A program made the position numbers and the translations under genes. Positions 26,333 through 36,300 of a DNA stretch of 64,000 nt are shown here, one piece after another; positions within the stretch are counted from its first letter, which is position 1, and every line of letters starts with the position of its first letter. The stretch comes from Acetobacter suratthaniensis. Its GTDB lineage: Bacteria > Pseudomonadota > Alphaproteobacteria > Acetobacterales > Acetobacteraceae. The stretch covers positions 1-64,000 of the forward strand of contig NZ_JAFVMG010000013.1 in NCBI RefSeq assembly GCF_017377745.1, read 5' to 3'. Under the pieces are notes generated by a model that was not told the DNA's origin, did no database searches, and saw only the letters and a program-made list of their open reading frames with translations.

Positions 26333-26691
26333 GAGGTGCCTTTCGTTTTCAGGATTATTTGGTTCATATGCGCGATGCGCAAGCCGATGCGATCAGCTTC
26401 ATAGGCACTATGTCGCGTGATGAATTTCTTCAGGATCGGCGAACCCAGCAGGCAGTTGTGATGAGTCTGATCATCATCGGTGAAGCGGCATCCAAAATTA
26501 TCAATGCGTGGCCTGAAATCAAGGACACCCATCCAGACATTCCATGGGGTGCCATGCGTGGCATGCGCAATCGTATCGCGCACGGCTACTTTGCCGTCGA
26601 TTATGGCATGGTTTGGGACACGGTGAGACATGCTCTTCCGAGCCTGGAGCAACAACTGAATTCGTTATTGGTAAAAATTCAAAAAACTTAG
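26329..26691 (+). CDS. hepT: HepT-type HEPN toxin
   Basis: A 120-residue HEPN-domain RNase (DUF86 type). The catalytic RxxxxH motif is RNRIAH (about residues 81-86), followed by GYFAVDYGMVW, the Tyr of which is the usual AMPylation target. It is coupled to mntA by a four-base overlap. The pair separates the minus-strand dotA operon from the plus-strand dotI operon. Confidence 0.88.
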   Translation: MRGAFRFQDYLVHMRDAQADAISFIGTMSRDEFLQDRRTQQAVVMSLIIIGEAASKIINAWPEIKDTHPDIPWGAMRGMRNRIAHGYFAVDYGMVWDTVRHALPSLEQQLNSLLVKIQKT

Positions 26692-27035
26692 TTCCGGTAA
26701 ATCCTAAGATCAAAAGGCACGTCGCCTAATAGAGAGATATTCCGCTCACTATTTCATAGATGCCTACACCTGCATTATTGATCGGGCGACCAATAAAAAT
26801 AGAGGCATAATGCTGGCATTTTCAGGACGTGTCGTGCCTTTTGAGCTATGCGAGGGGTACATGGCAGAGCAGACAAAATATTAATCGAGGCAGAAAACGG
26901 GAATATATCAAAAAAATATGAAACCGTGCTTCCGGTCGGTGCCAGTACAAAACAGATAAAAAAAGGTGCCGAACGCGATTCCGTTATGATAACGAAGAAC
27001 AGATATTCGATCCCGACATTGCTGGAGCCCACATA
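26692..27035. other. Non-coding gap before the polyC-interrupted regulator
   Basis: An AT-rich 344-base gap. It contains no copy of the transfer-regulon motif. A 62-codon frame (26848-27036) ends in TAG overlapping the GTG at 27036; its composition gives it little support. GGAG at 27024-27027 is the likely ribosome-binding site of the next gene. No other clear site is seen. Confidence 0.4.
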
Positions 27036-27362
27036 GTGCAGAGCCTGTTCCGGAGAATGACCCCTCCCACGCAACTGGCGTGGCCTTTTCCTACTGAAAC
27101 GCAACCGGGCAGGGGTTCAGGCTTTCGCAAGCCTCCGACAACAACTCCCGCAGGCTGGTCTAGCGACGAAGAAATCTATCTCGCGCGCGCCTATCCCTCG
27201 ATAACGGCAGCGCCTGTTATTTCAAAACTGATCGGGCGTACCCTTGGTGCCGTACGCCGCAAGGCTCAACGTCTTGGGCTCCGGCGACCGCTACGCGGTC
27301 GGGCGGCTAACGCCGCCTTTGCATTGAAGTCCCCCCCCCCCCCCCGCACAATCTGGGGATAA
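27036..27362 (+). CDS. DNA-binding protein, first GcrA/Myb-like domain, frame broken by polyC
   Basis: A 108-residue frame from GTG 27036. Residues about 40-85 form a GcrA/SANT-like helix-turn-helix: GWSSDEEIYLARAYPSI, then VISKLIGRTLGAVRRKAQRL and GLRR. The frame runs into 15 C (27331-27345) and stops at 27362. With 16 or 13 C it would continue in frame into the second DNA-binding domain encoded to 27820, giving one protein of about 261 residues. It directly precedes dotI, so it may be a transfer regulator. Possible explanations are phase variation, ribosomal slippage, or a sequencing error in the C run. Confidence 0.6.
   Translation: MQSLFRRMTPPTQLAWPFPTETQPGRGSGFRKPPTTTPAGWSSDEEIYLARAYPSITAAPVISKLIGRTLGAVRRKAQRLGLRRPLRGRAANAAFALKSPPPPRTIWG
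27331..27345 (+). repeat. Homopolymer of 15 C inside a regulator gene
   Basis: Fifteen consecutive C. Runs of this length mutate readily by slippage. Here the change decides whether two DNA-binding domains are made as one protein. Confidence 0.8.
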
Positions 27363-27466
27363 CTTCAACTGTCTCTCACGCCTTTTCTGATTATTTTTCT
27401 TCTGTCCAGCGCACCGCATCCGGCCGTCTGATCTGGAACAGTACGGCGATCGATCTTCTCGCCGAT

Positions 27467-27820
27467 TTGTGGAAACGCCTGTTTTCCGTCACCTGCATCG
27501 CCCAGATGCTTGGACTCAAGCGTAGCGCCGTCTCAGAAGCCGCACGACGTGCCGGGCTGCCTGATCGGGCGGGCCTCCCCCTCAACAACACAACCCCTCA
27601 GGGCAGCCCTCAGGACGCCCCTGTCAACGAGACAGTCGCCGGACAACTCATCCGCAAAATCTGCAAGATTACAGGCCGTCCATTTTTCGTGCGGCCCCGT
27701 GAGGCCCGAAAAATTCATTACAGTTTCCTCGGTAAACTGTTCCTCTCGCGCAGACGCGCGACACTAGACGGGATTGGGGAATTCGTACCCCACGCCCTCA
27801 CCTATGATTGCATGGCCTGA
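27467..27820 (+). CDS. Second GcrA-like DNA-binding domain of the interrupted regulator
   Basis: The frame is open from the C run (about 27346) to 27820; the first usable internal start is a TTG at 27467, so it is more likely the C-terminal half of the gene at 27036. It holds a GcrA-type motif: IWNSTAIDLLADLWKRLFSV, IAQMLGLKRSAVSEAARR and AGLPDR. This repeats the layout of the first domain. A basic C-terminal part follows (FFVRPREARKIHYSFLGK). It ends three bases before dotI. Confidence 0.5.
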   Translation: MWKRLFSVTCIAQMLGLKRSAVSEAARRAGLPDRAGLPLNNTTPQGSPQDAPVNETVAGQLIRKICKITGRPFFVRPREARKIHYSFLGKLFLSRRRATLDGIGEFVPHALTYDCMA

Positions 27821-27823
27821 ACC

Positions 27824-28462
27824 ATGCGTAACACTTACGACGCCGTAACAAGACGGCTCAATGACCCTGCTTTTGCCCGTCAGGTCATCCGCTACCTCTG
27901 TTTTGTTCTGATCGCCGCCCTCTGTGAGGGTTCCGTGGCATCAATCGCCCTGTTTTATGAGGTCACACACAGACCAAAACCCCAGCACATCTATCATGAC
28001 CCGTTCGGCAAACCCCGTGAACTGATCGTCACCGATCAGCCCTATTTCACAGACTCTCAGGTCATGAACTGGGCGACAGACAAGGTCACGAACCTCTATA
28101 CGTTCAATTATATGGATTATGGGAAACATCTCGACAGTTGCGCGGGTTTTTTCTCCGGTGAGGCATGGAACAGCTGGGCAGCCGCCTTTCAGGGGCCGGG
28201 CAACATTGAGTTCATCCGCACGAAACAGGTTCTGCTGACAGCCGCTATCAAGACTGCTGCCAGTATCGAAAGCTCCGGCCTGAACCGGCACGGTGATTAC
28301 GAGTGGCATGTTGCCTTTCCGATGTATCTGAAATGGACCAATGCCGCCGGTGAAAAAACCGATGTTCTGGCAGTAAGAGTCATCATTCAGAGGACAAATG
28401 ACCCACTCCATCCCGATGGTCTGATCATCACACAGCTGAACGCACCCAAGGCGACATCCTGA
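27824..28462 (+). CDS. traM: DotI/IcmL/TraM inner-membrane channel component
   Basis: A 212-residue protein of the IcmL family. It has a short cytoplasmic start, one transmembrane helix at about residues 22-45 and a periplasmic domain of VirB8-like fold. The conserved IcmL stretches are FTDSQVMNWATDKVTNLYTFNYMDY and the FSGEAWNSWAAAF segment. DotI forms part of the inner-membrane complex of MPF-I systems. Its start follows the regulator frame by three bases and its stop overlaps dotH (TGATG). Confidence 0.88.
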   Translation: MRNTYDAVTRRLNDPAFARQVIRYLCFVLIAALCEGSVASIALFYEVTHRPKPQHIYHDPFGKPRELIVTDQPYFTDSQVMNWATDKVTNLYTFNYMDYGKHLDSCAGFFSGEAWNSWAAAFQGPGNIEFIRTKQVLLTAAIKTAASIESSGLNRHGDYEWHVAFPMYLKWTNAAGEKTDVLAVRVIIQRTNDPLHPDGLIITQLNAPKATS

Positions 28463-29409
28463 TGCGCATAGACAGGCTTTCTCTCGTGCTCATGCTGGGC
28501 ATGATCCTCTATGTGCCTGCACTAGGGCACGCACAGTCGCGTCAGAACGGTGGACCGGACGATCGGGATAAAGAGCATATCGACCCGCTCTATGCGGGCA
28601 CCCTGCCCCCGCCGCCCTCTGTGCGACAGGATCTTTACAATCGCTATGACACCGGACAGAAGGCGCTCGATGCGGAAGATGACCCGCATATGCTCGCCAG
28701 TCCCGCCTCACGGTCGCTGAACGTGTCGTTCGAGCCGGGAGCGCAAATTCCCATCGTGCGCCTTGCACAGGGCTATCCAGCCGCCATCACCTTTCTGGAC
28801 GCGACCGGCCAACCATGGCCGATTGCGTGGGATCTGACGACAAATAAAGCCTCAAGCTGTGACAATCAGGGGCAGGGAAACGATAAACAGCCTGTTCGCG
28901 CGGTTGGCATTAATGCCTGTGTGCCGCAGGCTGGATCCAATATCCTTCAGATCACGCCAGTGTCACGCTACCCGCGCGGTGGCCTGCTGGTCACCCTAAA
29001 GGACGCCCCCAAACCCATCAGCTTCATGATTGTCGCAGGCACAGGGGCGTATGACGCCGATCTGACCGTCAGGATTACCCGAAAGGGACCAAATGCCAAA
29101 GAGCAGGCCTCTGCCCTCGGAGCCGTTCCCGACACCTCGGATCCCGTCCTGAACAATCTACTCGATGGCATCCCCCCCATGGAAGCTGTGCCTCTGCTGG
29201 TCTCAGGCATCAGCGCCGATCGACTACGCGCATGGAAACTCAAAAACACGCTGTATATCCGCACGACATTCGAGTTGTCGTCACCAGCAGCCATAGCCCA
29301 TGTCAGCGCTTTTGATGTGACTGCCTATGCCGCGCCGTTTTCCTCGCGGCTTCTCGTTTCAACAGGCGAGCGTCTTGTACCCGTCTCCGTGCAGGAGGAC
29401 AGCCCATGA
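28462..29409 (+). CDS. traN: DotH/IcmK/TraN outer-membrane core protein
   Basis: A 315-residue exported protein. The signal peptide ends near LGHAQS (about residue 25). The IcmK family pattern is clear: FEPGAQIPIVRLAQGYPAAITFLDATGQPWP, then NILQITPVSRYPRGGLLVTL and a C-terminal domain of VirB9-like fold. DotH with DotC and DotD forms the outer-membrane ring. It overlaps dotG by four bases. A second VirB9-like protein is encoded at 36542, which is unusual. Confidence 0.88.
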   Translation: MRIDRLSLVLMLGMILYVPALGHAQSRQNGGPDDRDKEHIDPLYAGTLPPPPSVRQDLYNRYDTGQKALDAEDDPHMLASPASRSLNVSFEPGAQIPIVRLAQGYPAAITFLDATGQPWPIAWDLTTNKASSCDNQGQGNDKQPVRAVGINACVPQAGSNILQITPVSRYPRGGLLVTLKDAPKPISFMIVAGTGAYDADLTVRITRKGPNAKEQASALGAVPDTSDPVLNNLLDGIPPMEAVPLLVSGISADRLRAWKLKNTLYIRTTFELSSPAAIAHVSAFDVTAYAAPFSSRLLVSTGERLVPVSVQEDSP

Positions 29410-30695
29410 GCAACGAAAAACAGAACGGTGGCATGGAACGCTTGAAATCCTCGTTTGATGGCGTGCGCAGGCTGGGACCATGGGTTGTAGGGGGCCTCCT
29501 GTTGCTAGTGGGCGGCGGCTATTTTGCCTTTAGCGCGAAAAGCCACGCCCCTGAGTCTGCCCAGATCACGCATCCGGACATGGAAAGTCCGGCCGGTGGA
29601 GCCAATCACTCCAAAACCATGGATGATCTGGCGCGCAAAAGCGACGAGCAGGCCTCACAGGCCGCCCGTAAGGCGGGGAAGTCATACACCAGCGCGCTAT
29701 CCGGGCAGGATTTACCTGACCCGCAGGGCGCCGCTGCAGAAATAGGCGATACCCCCGACGAAGCCCAGAAACCTCCACCGCCTCCCACGCCGCCAGCCGT
29801 CCATCATGCGCCCCCACCAGCACCACAGCCCACGCCTCCGGCGGCATCCTTTGCACCCCGCTCAGCCCGCCCACCCTCTGCTCATTTCAATACAGCGCCG
29901 GCTGAAAGGCCCGCAGAACCGGGGCAGATGTCCGAGCGGGCCCAGATGGAACTGATTGCCGCATGGTCCGGCGGGCCACGGGTCTCTCTGGAAATACCGG
30001 GGGCAGAACGCGATCGGGGCGGGGCGGGTAGTTCTGGCTTCCAGACAGCGGCGAGCGCACCTGCGACGTTCACACAGCCCCCAGCGGCAACAGGAGCGGC
30101 AGAGGGAGGCGCGTCAGAACCTGCAGCGCAGAATGCCAGTTCGTCCAAAGGCACCCTCCTGCTGCCTGCCGGGCGCGGCGTCTATGGCCACGCGGTCCTG
30201 ACCGTGAACAGCGATCTCGGTAATGTCGTGCTGGCGCAGATCGATAGCGGCCCATTCAGAGGGGCTCGCATCAGCGGCACGTTTGAGGTGAAAAGTGAGC
30301 GACTGGTCATCAAGTTCGACAAACTGATGATCGGTGACGCTGATCCTATCCCCGTCTCGGGCTATGCCGTCTCGCCCAAAACGGCAGAAACAGGCGTCGC
30401 CTCAGAGGTCAGGGAACATCTGGCGACACGCATCATCCTACCCGCCGCCGCCGCGTTCGTGGAAGGACTGGGCAGCGCCATGATGAACTCAAATACGACA
30501 AACTACAGCAACGGTGCTGGCATGTCGTCATTCACGCATCTGGACCTCGCCCAGCAGATGGGTGCGGCCGCCGGAACCATGGGCCAGCAGCTCGGGCAGA
30601 TCATCCAGAAGCAGACACCCCAGCAGGCCACCGTCATCCTCCATCAGAACGACGGCATCGGAATCCTCTTCGATGAGCCCGTCTATCGCTCCTGA
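29406..30695 (+). CDS. traO: DotG/IcmE/TraO VirB10-like channel protein
   Basis: A 429-residue protein. A transmembrane helix lies at about residues 26-45. A Pro/Ala-rich spacer (about 60-170) follows, and a VirB10-like C-terminal domain starts near residue 245 (GTLLLPAGRGVYGHAVLTVN, SGPFRGARISGTFEV). The end, with a helix pair, GQIIQKQTPQQATVILHQND and DEPVY, is typical of DotG. DotG spans both membranes and forms the central channel. It is short for the family because the repeat region found in Legionella DotG is absent. Confidence 0.9.
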   Translation: MSNEKQNGGMERLKSSFDGVRRLGPWVVGGLLLLVGGGYFAFSAKSHAPESAQITHPDMESPAGGANHSKTMDDLARKSDEQASQAARKAGKSYTSALSGQDLPDPQGAAAEIGDTPDEAQKPPPPPTPPAVHHAPPPAPQPTPPAASFAPRSARPPSAHFNTAPAERPAEPGQMSERAQMELIAAWSGGPRVSLEIPGAERDRGGAGSSGFQTAASAPATFTQPPAATGAAEGGASEPAAQNASSSKGTLLLPAGRGVYGHAVLTVNSDLGNVVLAQIDSGPFRGARISGTFEVKSERLVIKFDKLMIGDADPIPVSGYAVSPKTAETGVASEVREHLATRIILPAAAAFVEGLGSAMMNSNTTNYSNGAGMSSFTHLDLAQQMGAAAGTMGQQLGQIIQKQTPQQATVILHQNDGIGILFDEPVYRS

Positions 30696-30698
30696 CAG

Positions 30699-30724
30699 CC
30701 GTCACAACCGAATGAGCGATACTG
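30699..30724 (+). promoter_or_regulatory. Transfer-regulon promoter motif (dotF operon)
   Basis: CCGTCACAAC at 30699-30708, 10 bases, ATACTG at 30719-30724. GATACT is the likely -10; a CTGACA lies at 30693-30698. The AAGGAG ribosome-binding site and ATG 30749 follow. Confidence 0.7.
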
Positions 30725-30748
30725 AAGAAACAACCTCAAGGAGCCACC

Positions 30749-31861
30749 ATGGGAGCCCTCGCCATGACCACTGAACCCCAAACCGGGTCTGTCACGATGC
30801 TACGCCAGCCCGGGCCATCGCCCGCAGGGGCCGAAGCCCCAAAGAGCGCAACACCAGAGCCCGCTGAAGCGCCTGCCGCGACAGGCCCAACTGTTGCGGC
30901 GCAGGCTATGTCAGCCAGTGTCCCTGCCCCCGGGGGTTTCAAAACAATAGCCAGATCGAAAATCCTATGGGCTGGCGTCGGGTTTGTCGCCCTTGCGAGC
31001 ATTGGTGCTACAGCAGTGCATGTCGCGTCATCCCCAAAGCCAGTCATGCACGCCGCACCACCCGCGCGGACGGCGGTTGTAAGCGGAGCCGATGCGAACA
31101 GCTCGGGAATTACCCCGCCTGATCTGGGTGCGCCTCCTGCCGCCGCAAAACAGGCGACAGCACCCGCAGTGAACGCCGCCAAGGGGGTATCAGCCAATAC
31201 TGGCGCGACATCCGCCACGACAATCCCTGTGGCGGCACCATCAGCGCCCGCAGCACAGCGCGTGGACGCGGCCTCGGTACAGACTATACCCGAAGAGACC
31301 GAAACCCCGATGGAGCAGCCTGCGGGACGTTCCGCAACGGCAGGTGAAGATCAGCTTTTCATGGAGATGAGCCACAAGCTCACCGAAATGACGAACCGGA
31401 TCGACACGCTCGAACAAAAGCTCGACGCCAGCCAGCACGCCCTGCATGACCAGATCGTTTCCGGGCTGGGTACTGTCGGCGGTCGCCTCGACGAACTCCG
31501 CCACCGCGAGGATACGCTGGAAGCCAGTCAGACGGCCCATGTAACGCCCGCCGCCGCTGCACCGGCAACGGCTCCCGCATCCTCAGCACCGGCGTCCGCA
31601 GCCAGCAGCACTCACAAGACGCCAGACGCAGCGCCCACGCATCACACCCATACCGATGCACAGCCTGTCGAGCGCCCGGCTCCCCGCCCCCATTACACCG
31701 TTCAGGCCGGTGCTCCTGACATCGCCATTCTGGAAGGCCCGCAGGGCCAGCCCGTGCGCGTGCAGCCCGGATCGATGCTCGACGGGTGGGGTGCTGTCAC
31801 TGCGGTTACACAGTCCGGCAGCAGCTGGGTTGTCCACACCGAACACGGCACCATCCGTTAA
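30749..31861 (+). CDS. traP: DotF/IcmG/TraP-type inner-membrane protein
   Basis: A 370-residue protein: Pro/Ala-rich cytoplasmic part, one transmembrane helix at about residues 70-92, a low-complexity spacer, a coiled coil at about 205-260 (MEMSHKLTEMTNRIDTLEQK), and a small beta-rich end (YTVQAGAPDIAILEGPQGQP, RVQPGSMLDGWGAVTAV). This is the IcmG/TraP layout. DotF joins the cytoplasmic and periplasmic parts of the channel. AAGGAG precedes ATG 30749, supporting this start over the Met at residue 6. Confidence 0.8.
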   Translation: MGALAMTTEPQTGSVTMLRQPGPSPAGAEAPKSATPEPAEAPAATGPTVAAQAMSASVPAPGGFKTIARSKILWAGVGFVALASIGATAVHVASSPKPVMHAAPPARTAVVSGADANSSGITPPDLGAPPAAAKQATAPAVNAAKGVSANTGATSATTIPVAAPSAPAAQRVDAASVQTIPEETETPMEQPAGRSATAGEDQLFMEMSHKLTEMTNRIDTLEQKLDASQHALHDQIVSGLGTVGGRLDELRHREDTLEASQTAHVTPAAAAPATAPASSAPASAASSTHKTPDAAPTHHTHTDAQPVERPAPRPHYTVQAGAPDIAILEGPQGQPVRVQPGSMLDGWGAVTAVTQSGSSWVVHTEHGTIR

Positions 31862-31873
31862 GGCGCGCAAACC

Positions 31874-32434
31874 ATGTTGCAGGATCTTCTGGATTTCGCA
31901 GGCTCAATCGGCAGCGCCTTTGCCATAGCACTCCCGACGCTGTGCTATATTAGCGGCTCCGCCTTTTTGCTGGGCAGCCTGTTTGGCCTCTACAGCCGGG
32001 GTAACGGCGCGACGGGTGCCGCCAGCAGCCTGCCCGTCTGCATCGCCCTGATCGCAGCAGGCGCCTCGCTCGTGTCCTTCCCTGAATTCCTCAACATGGG
32101 TAATGCCACGCTGGGTCTTTCCGCAACAGCCAGCGTCGGCGGCGTCAATTCGGCCGGACAGGTCACGTTTTCGTCCGACAGCCTCAAATCGGCGATCTCT
32201 CAGGGGCCAACCGCGACACTGACCGCAATCCTCCATGTCTTCCGATACTACTTCATGAGCTACGGCGCTTTCTGGGTCTACGTGTCCATCATCCGCCAGC
32301 TCAATTCCATGAAGGGTCGGAGCAATACGTCAACGACCACCAATCTGTGCATGGTCCTTGGCGGGTTTCTGCTGATGAACGCCGACACAATAGGACCGGC
32401 GCTCGCAAAGAAACTTCATCTTCTTTCCTCATAA
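31874..32434 (+). CDS. traQ: DotE/IcmC/TraQ inner-membrane protein
   Basis: A 186-residue protein with four hydrophobic segments (about residues 15-40, 50-70, 118-140 and 158-178). Family features are CYISGSAFLLGSLFGLYSRG and the FRYYFMSYGAFWVYVSI helix. It is one of the small inner-membrane proteins needed by IncI transfer. It follows dotF by 12 bases. Confidence 0.85.
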   Translation: MLQDLLDFAGSIGSAFAIALPTLCYISGSAFLLGSLFGLYSRGNGATGAASSLPVCIALIAAGASLVSFPEFLNMGNATLGLSATASVGGVNSAGQVTFSSDSLKSAISQGPTATLTAILHVFRYYFMSYGAFWVYVSIIRQLNSMKGRSNTSTTTNLCMVLGGFLLMNADTIGPALAKKLHLLSS

Positions 32435-32458
32435 TTTCATCAAAGGAACATACACGTC

Positions 32459-32848
32459 ATGAACATACGGATGAACAGCAACGTAGCCCTCGCCCTCGGC
32501 GCAACAGCACTTCTCGTACCCGCTCTGACGGGCGTCGGCCACGCACAGGCCATTGACGAAGTCATGCAAACCGCAACCGGCCACGCCAACACGGCATGGG
32601 GCTATCTGATCAACGCGGTCGGCTTTATCGGCGGCGGCGGTCTGCTCGTGGGCTCTCTTTTCAGCGCCTACAGGAAACACAACGGCATGGGAGGCAACAA
32701 CACCGGCTACGGTAAAATCCTCGCCGCCGCGGTCGTTGGCACCTGTCTGCTGGCCCTGCCATTCTACGAACGGACAGCAAGCACAACGCTCTGGGGCGCC
32801 AAAGCAACGATCACGGGCGAACAGCAGACGATCAAATTCAATCAGTAA
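32459..32848 (+). CDS. traR: DotP/IcmD/TraR small membrane protein
   Basis: A 129-residue protein: signal-like N terminus (cleavage near GVGHAQA), then two hydrophobic helices (about residues 47-66 and 85-103) joined by SAYRKHNGMGGNNTGYGK. This is the IcmD pattern, which is structurally like VirB2-type pilins or a small channel subunit. An AAAGGAAC ribosome-binding site precedes it. The stop overlaps the dotN start (TAATG). Confidence 0.85.
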   Translation: MNIRMNSNVALALGATALLVPALTGVGHAQAIDEVMQTATGHANTAWGYLINAVGFIGGGGLLVGSLFSAYRKHNGMGGNNTGYGKILAAAVVGTCLLALPFYERTASTTLWGAKATITGEQQTIKFNQ

Positions 32849-33378
32849 TGCACGATCTGGTCGTCCATTTCCGCGCGCCCAAGGGGAGCCTGACCACCCG
32901 GTCGCTCCCCGCAGAGGCCCAGACCGCATGCGCCTGCTGCGGTCTGGCTGGCGCAACCCTCACCGTCAACGACACCCCGCTCTGCCTCGTCTGCGCGCCC
33001 GCTTATGCGGCAGACGACACGCAGATCGACCAGCATGCCGCCATCATCTGGCTCCCCCAGCTCGATCAGGGCAGCCTGTCGCGTCTGGTTCGCGCCGCCT
33101 GGTCCGCCCTGCTGGTGTGCGCCCCCGGCGAGCCTGCGCGTGAGCAGGCGTTAGCAATCCTCGACGATCTGTCCACACGTCGCGAAGCCGCTGCCGAGAA
33201 AATCGGCACCTATCACCCCTCGCGCCTACGCCTCGCAGTCTCCACCCTCGCCCCTCATCACATGCTCAAACGCAAGGACGCCGCCTCCGGCCTGCGTGTC
33301 CTGCCCGTCGCCGCATGGCGTGAGCAGAACAGCGAAGCGCTGAGCACGCTCCTGACCAACCGGAACCCCGCCCCATGA
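32848..33378 (+). CDS. traT: DotN/IcmJ/TraT zinc-binding protein
   Basis: A 176-residue cytoplasmic protein. Two Cys pairs, CACCG (about residue 28) and CLVC (about 47), form a zinc-finger-like site. The stretch IIWLPQLDQGSLSRLVRAAW matches the conserved core of IcmJ/DotN, a member of the coupling complex with DotL and DotM. It lies between dotP and dotO as in IncI plasmids and overlaps dotO by four bases. Confidence 0.72.
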   Translation: MHDLVVHFRAPKGSLTTRSLPAEAQTACACCGLAGATLTVNDTPLCLVCAPAYAADDTQIDQHAAIIWLPQLDQGSLSRLVRAAWSALLVCAPGEPAREQALAILDDLSTRREAAAEKIGTYHPSRLRLAVSTLAPHHMLKRKDAASGLRVLPVAAWREQNSEALSTLLTNRNPAP

Positions 33379-36300
33379 AACGCCTGTGGCAGAAAAAACC
33401 GAGCCCGACACCCGCATCACCTTCAGCGACACCGGACCCCACGCCCGAACAGGACAACCCTGTTCCGCTCAAGGGCGGATTCCGGCCGTTGGATATGCTG
33501 CTCCGGGGTCTGGGCGTTCTGTCACAGATGTCCAAACGGGATCTGTCGTCCTTCTGCGATCTGGCAACCTGCGACGAACACGGTCTCATTACCTTCAGTG
33601 GCGATTACGTCACCCTGCTGCGGGTCAAGGGGCTAAGGCAGATGGCCAGCCGCGCCGAGATCGAGGCCAAGGCCCGCGCCTTGCGACAGGCCATGGGCGG
33701 GCAGATGGATGGTGCGGGGCACGCCCTGCAGTTTTTCTATATGGCCGAACCGGATGCCTCAGCCTTCGTCAACCGCAATCTGAGTGACCGACGCAAAATT
33801 GCCGCCGCCCTGAACGCGCAGTTCGAGGACATTCTTTCCGAACGTGAGCGCGTTCTTATTCCCAAAATGCGTCATGAACGGACATGGCTGGCCCTGTGGA
33901 GCCGTCAGGGCTGTCTGTCCAAACAGGAACTCGCCACCAGCAAGGCCGCCCGCGCCGAGGCATCGAAATTCCTGCCCGATCTGGGCGATGGCCAGAACCC
34001 GCTGATGGGTTCAATGGAACTCGCGACCATCCACACGGCCTTCGTCAGCCATATCCGCCACGTTTTCGAGCATCAGGGTATCCTGATGGACGAACTCACA
34101 CCCGATGATGCGCTACGCGCCATCCGTGAAGAAATCTACCCCGAGGTTCATGGCTCACGCTGGACACCTTCGACACCCAACAGACGCCCGCCCTCCATTA
34201 TTCCCGACGAAGAGAGGCCCGCCAATGCCGCCGACGCCCTCTGGCCGCCCCTGCGCGAACAGATCTTCATGGATGACGCCTATAAGCCGGATTTTTCCAC
34301 CGTGACACTGGGAACCCGGGACTGGCGCCCGGTTGATCTGGAAGTGATGTCCGAGACCCCCACGCCCTTTGTCGAACTGTCGTCCAGGCTCGCCGCCCAC
34401 CGCATGCCCTGGCGCATGAACACGACCATTCAGGGAACAGGTCCGCTCTTTATGGGCTGGAAAAAAGAACTGGCGACCATCTTGCGCTTTGGTCCCAATC
34501 TTGCGGTTTATGAAGCCTTTATGGATCTCGACCGGCGACGTAAGGCCGGCGAGACCATCATTTCCGCCCGCACCTCCTTTGCCACCTGTGCAACAACCGG
34601 CGAGCGCGTCCAGCTGGCCCGGCGCGCCTCGACCCTCGAACAGGCCATAGGCGGCTGGGGTGGCGCCTCGGCCAGTCGTCTGGGTGGCGACCCACTGGCC
34701 GGTACCCTGTCCTCGGTCCCGGGAATCTCCTTGGCCTCAACCGCACCTGCGACAGCCGCCCCGCTCGATGAAACCCTGCTCACCATGCCGTGTTTCCGGA
34801 TGGCGGCCCCGTGGACAGACGGCGCGGCCCTGCTGCGGGCCAATGACGGCACCATCGTGCCCTTCGATCCGACCGGCAGCGGCCGTGTCGCCACCCTCGA
34901 TCTGTTTGTCGCACCATCTAGGCGCGGCAAGTCCATGCTGGCCAACTCCCTGCTACTGGCCACCGTGCTCAGCACCGCTTCCCTGACCGATGCCGGACCA
35001 CGCCTGCCCCTGATCGGCAAGCTCGACATCGGGGACGCGGCAAGCGGTTTCATCGACATGGTGCGTAACGGATTGCGCGCCGAAGACGCCCATCAGGCCC
35101 TCTTCATCCCGTTCGATTTCAAAGACGACCATGCCTACAATATCTTCGACACCGAAGCCTGCTGTCGCCAGCCGCTGGAACATCACCGCGCGTTTCTGAC
35201 GAATTTCCTCTCAACCGTGTGCATGGAACTGACGGGCAAGCCCTTCGAGGGCATGAACCAGATTATCGATGCCACCGTCACCGCCGCCTATGAGATGTGT
35301 TCGGATGAGGTCTATTCGACGACTATCAAAAAATACCGCGAGACCGACAACCAACTGATCGACGCAGCTCTCTTACGTCTGGGTTTCGAGCCCGAGGGGG
35401 ATGAGACGACCTGGTGGGATATTGCAGACCTGTTCGCCGCCCGTGGCGACATGCGCATGGCGCGAATGGCGACACAGCATGCCGTGCCGGTGATTGGGGA
35501 TCTGGTATCCGCCACGTACCTGCCATTCGTGCAAGACAATTACGGCTCAAATACACCAACATCAGGCGAGGAAACGGGTCTGGGTGTCTTCAGGCGCTAT
35601 ATTGGCGCATTCGTCGGCAAATATCCGACCCTGAACCGGCCCACCCGTCTGGATCTGGGCGATGCGCGTATTGTCGCCCTCGATATCGGCCGTGTCGCCC
35701 CCGAAGGGCTCGGCGAGAACGCCCGCCAGTCCGAACTGATGTATCTGCTCGGTTTTCAGATCATCGGACGCAACTTCTTCCTCTCCCCCGAAGAGGCCGA
35801 CAAGGTACCCGCCCATGTGCGCGACATCCACCGCGCACGCTTCCGCGAGTTCCGCGAAAGCTACAAGCGCCTCGAATGCGACGAATTCCAGCGCGCGGCA
35901 CAAGCACCCTTCGTGCGGCAGCTCTTCGAAGAGGCCGCGCGACGCGCTGCCAAGCTGGGGGTGCGTCTGGGCCTGACCAGCCAGAGGATTACCGACTTTG
36001 GTCCTTACCTCACCGCCCATTCGACCGCCCGCTTCATTCTGGGGACCGCCAATCCCGAAGAAGCCGATGAAGCCGCCGAGCTGCTCGGACTGAGTGCGGC
36101 CGGGCGACAGATTGTCCACACCGCCCTGCAGGGCCCGCGCCCGGATGGCAGCGGCGCACCGCTGCTGCTGCAGATCAAGGTGGGCGAAGACTGGTACGAA
36201 ATGTTCCTGCTCAACACGCTCGGCCCCATCGAACTCTGGGCGCTGTCCACCAAACCTGAGGATGTCGCTCTGCGCCGTCGTGTCTACAGGGCACTCGGCT

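Noticed and set aside
26848-27036. A 62-codon frame ending in TAGTG on the regulator start
   Set aside because: The overlap hints at coupling, but there is no good ribosome-binding site and no recognisable product; kept as a possibility only.
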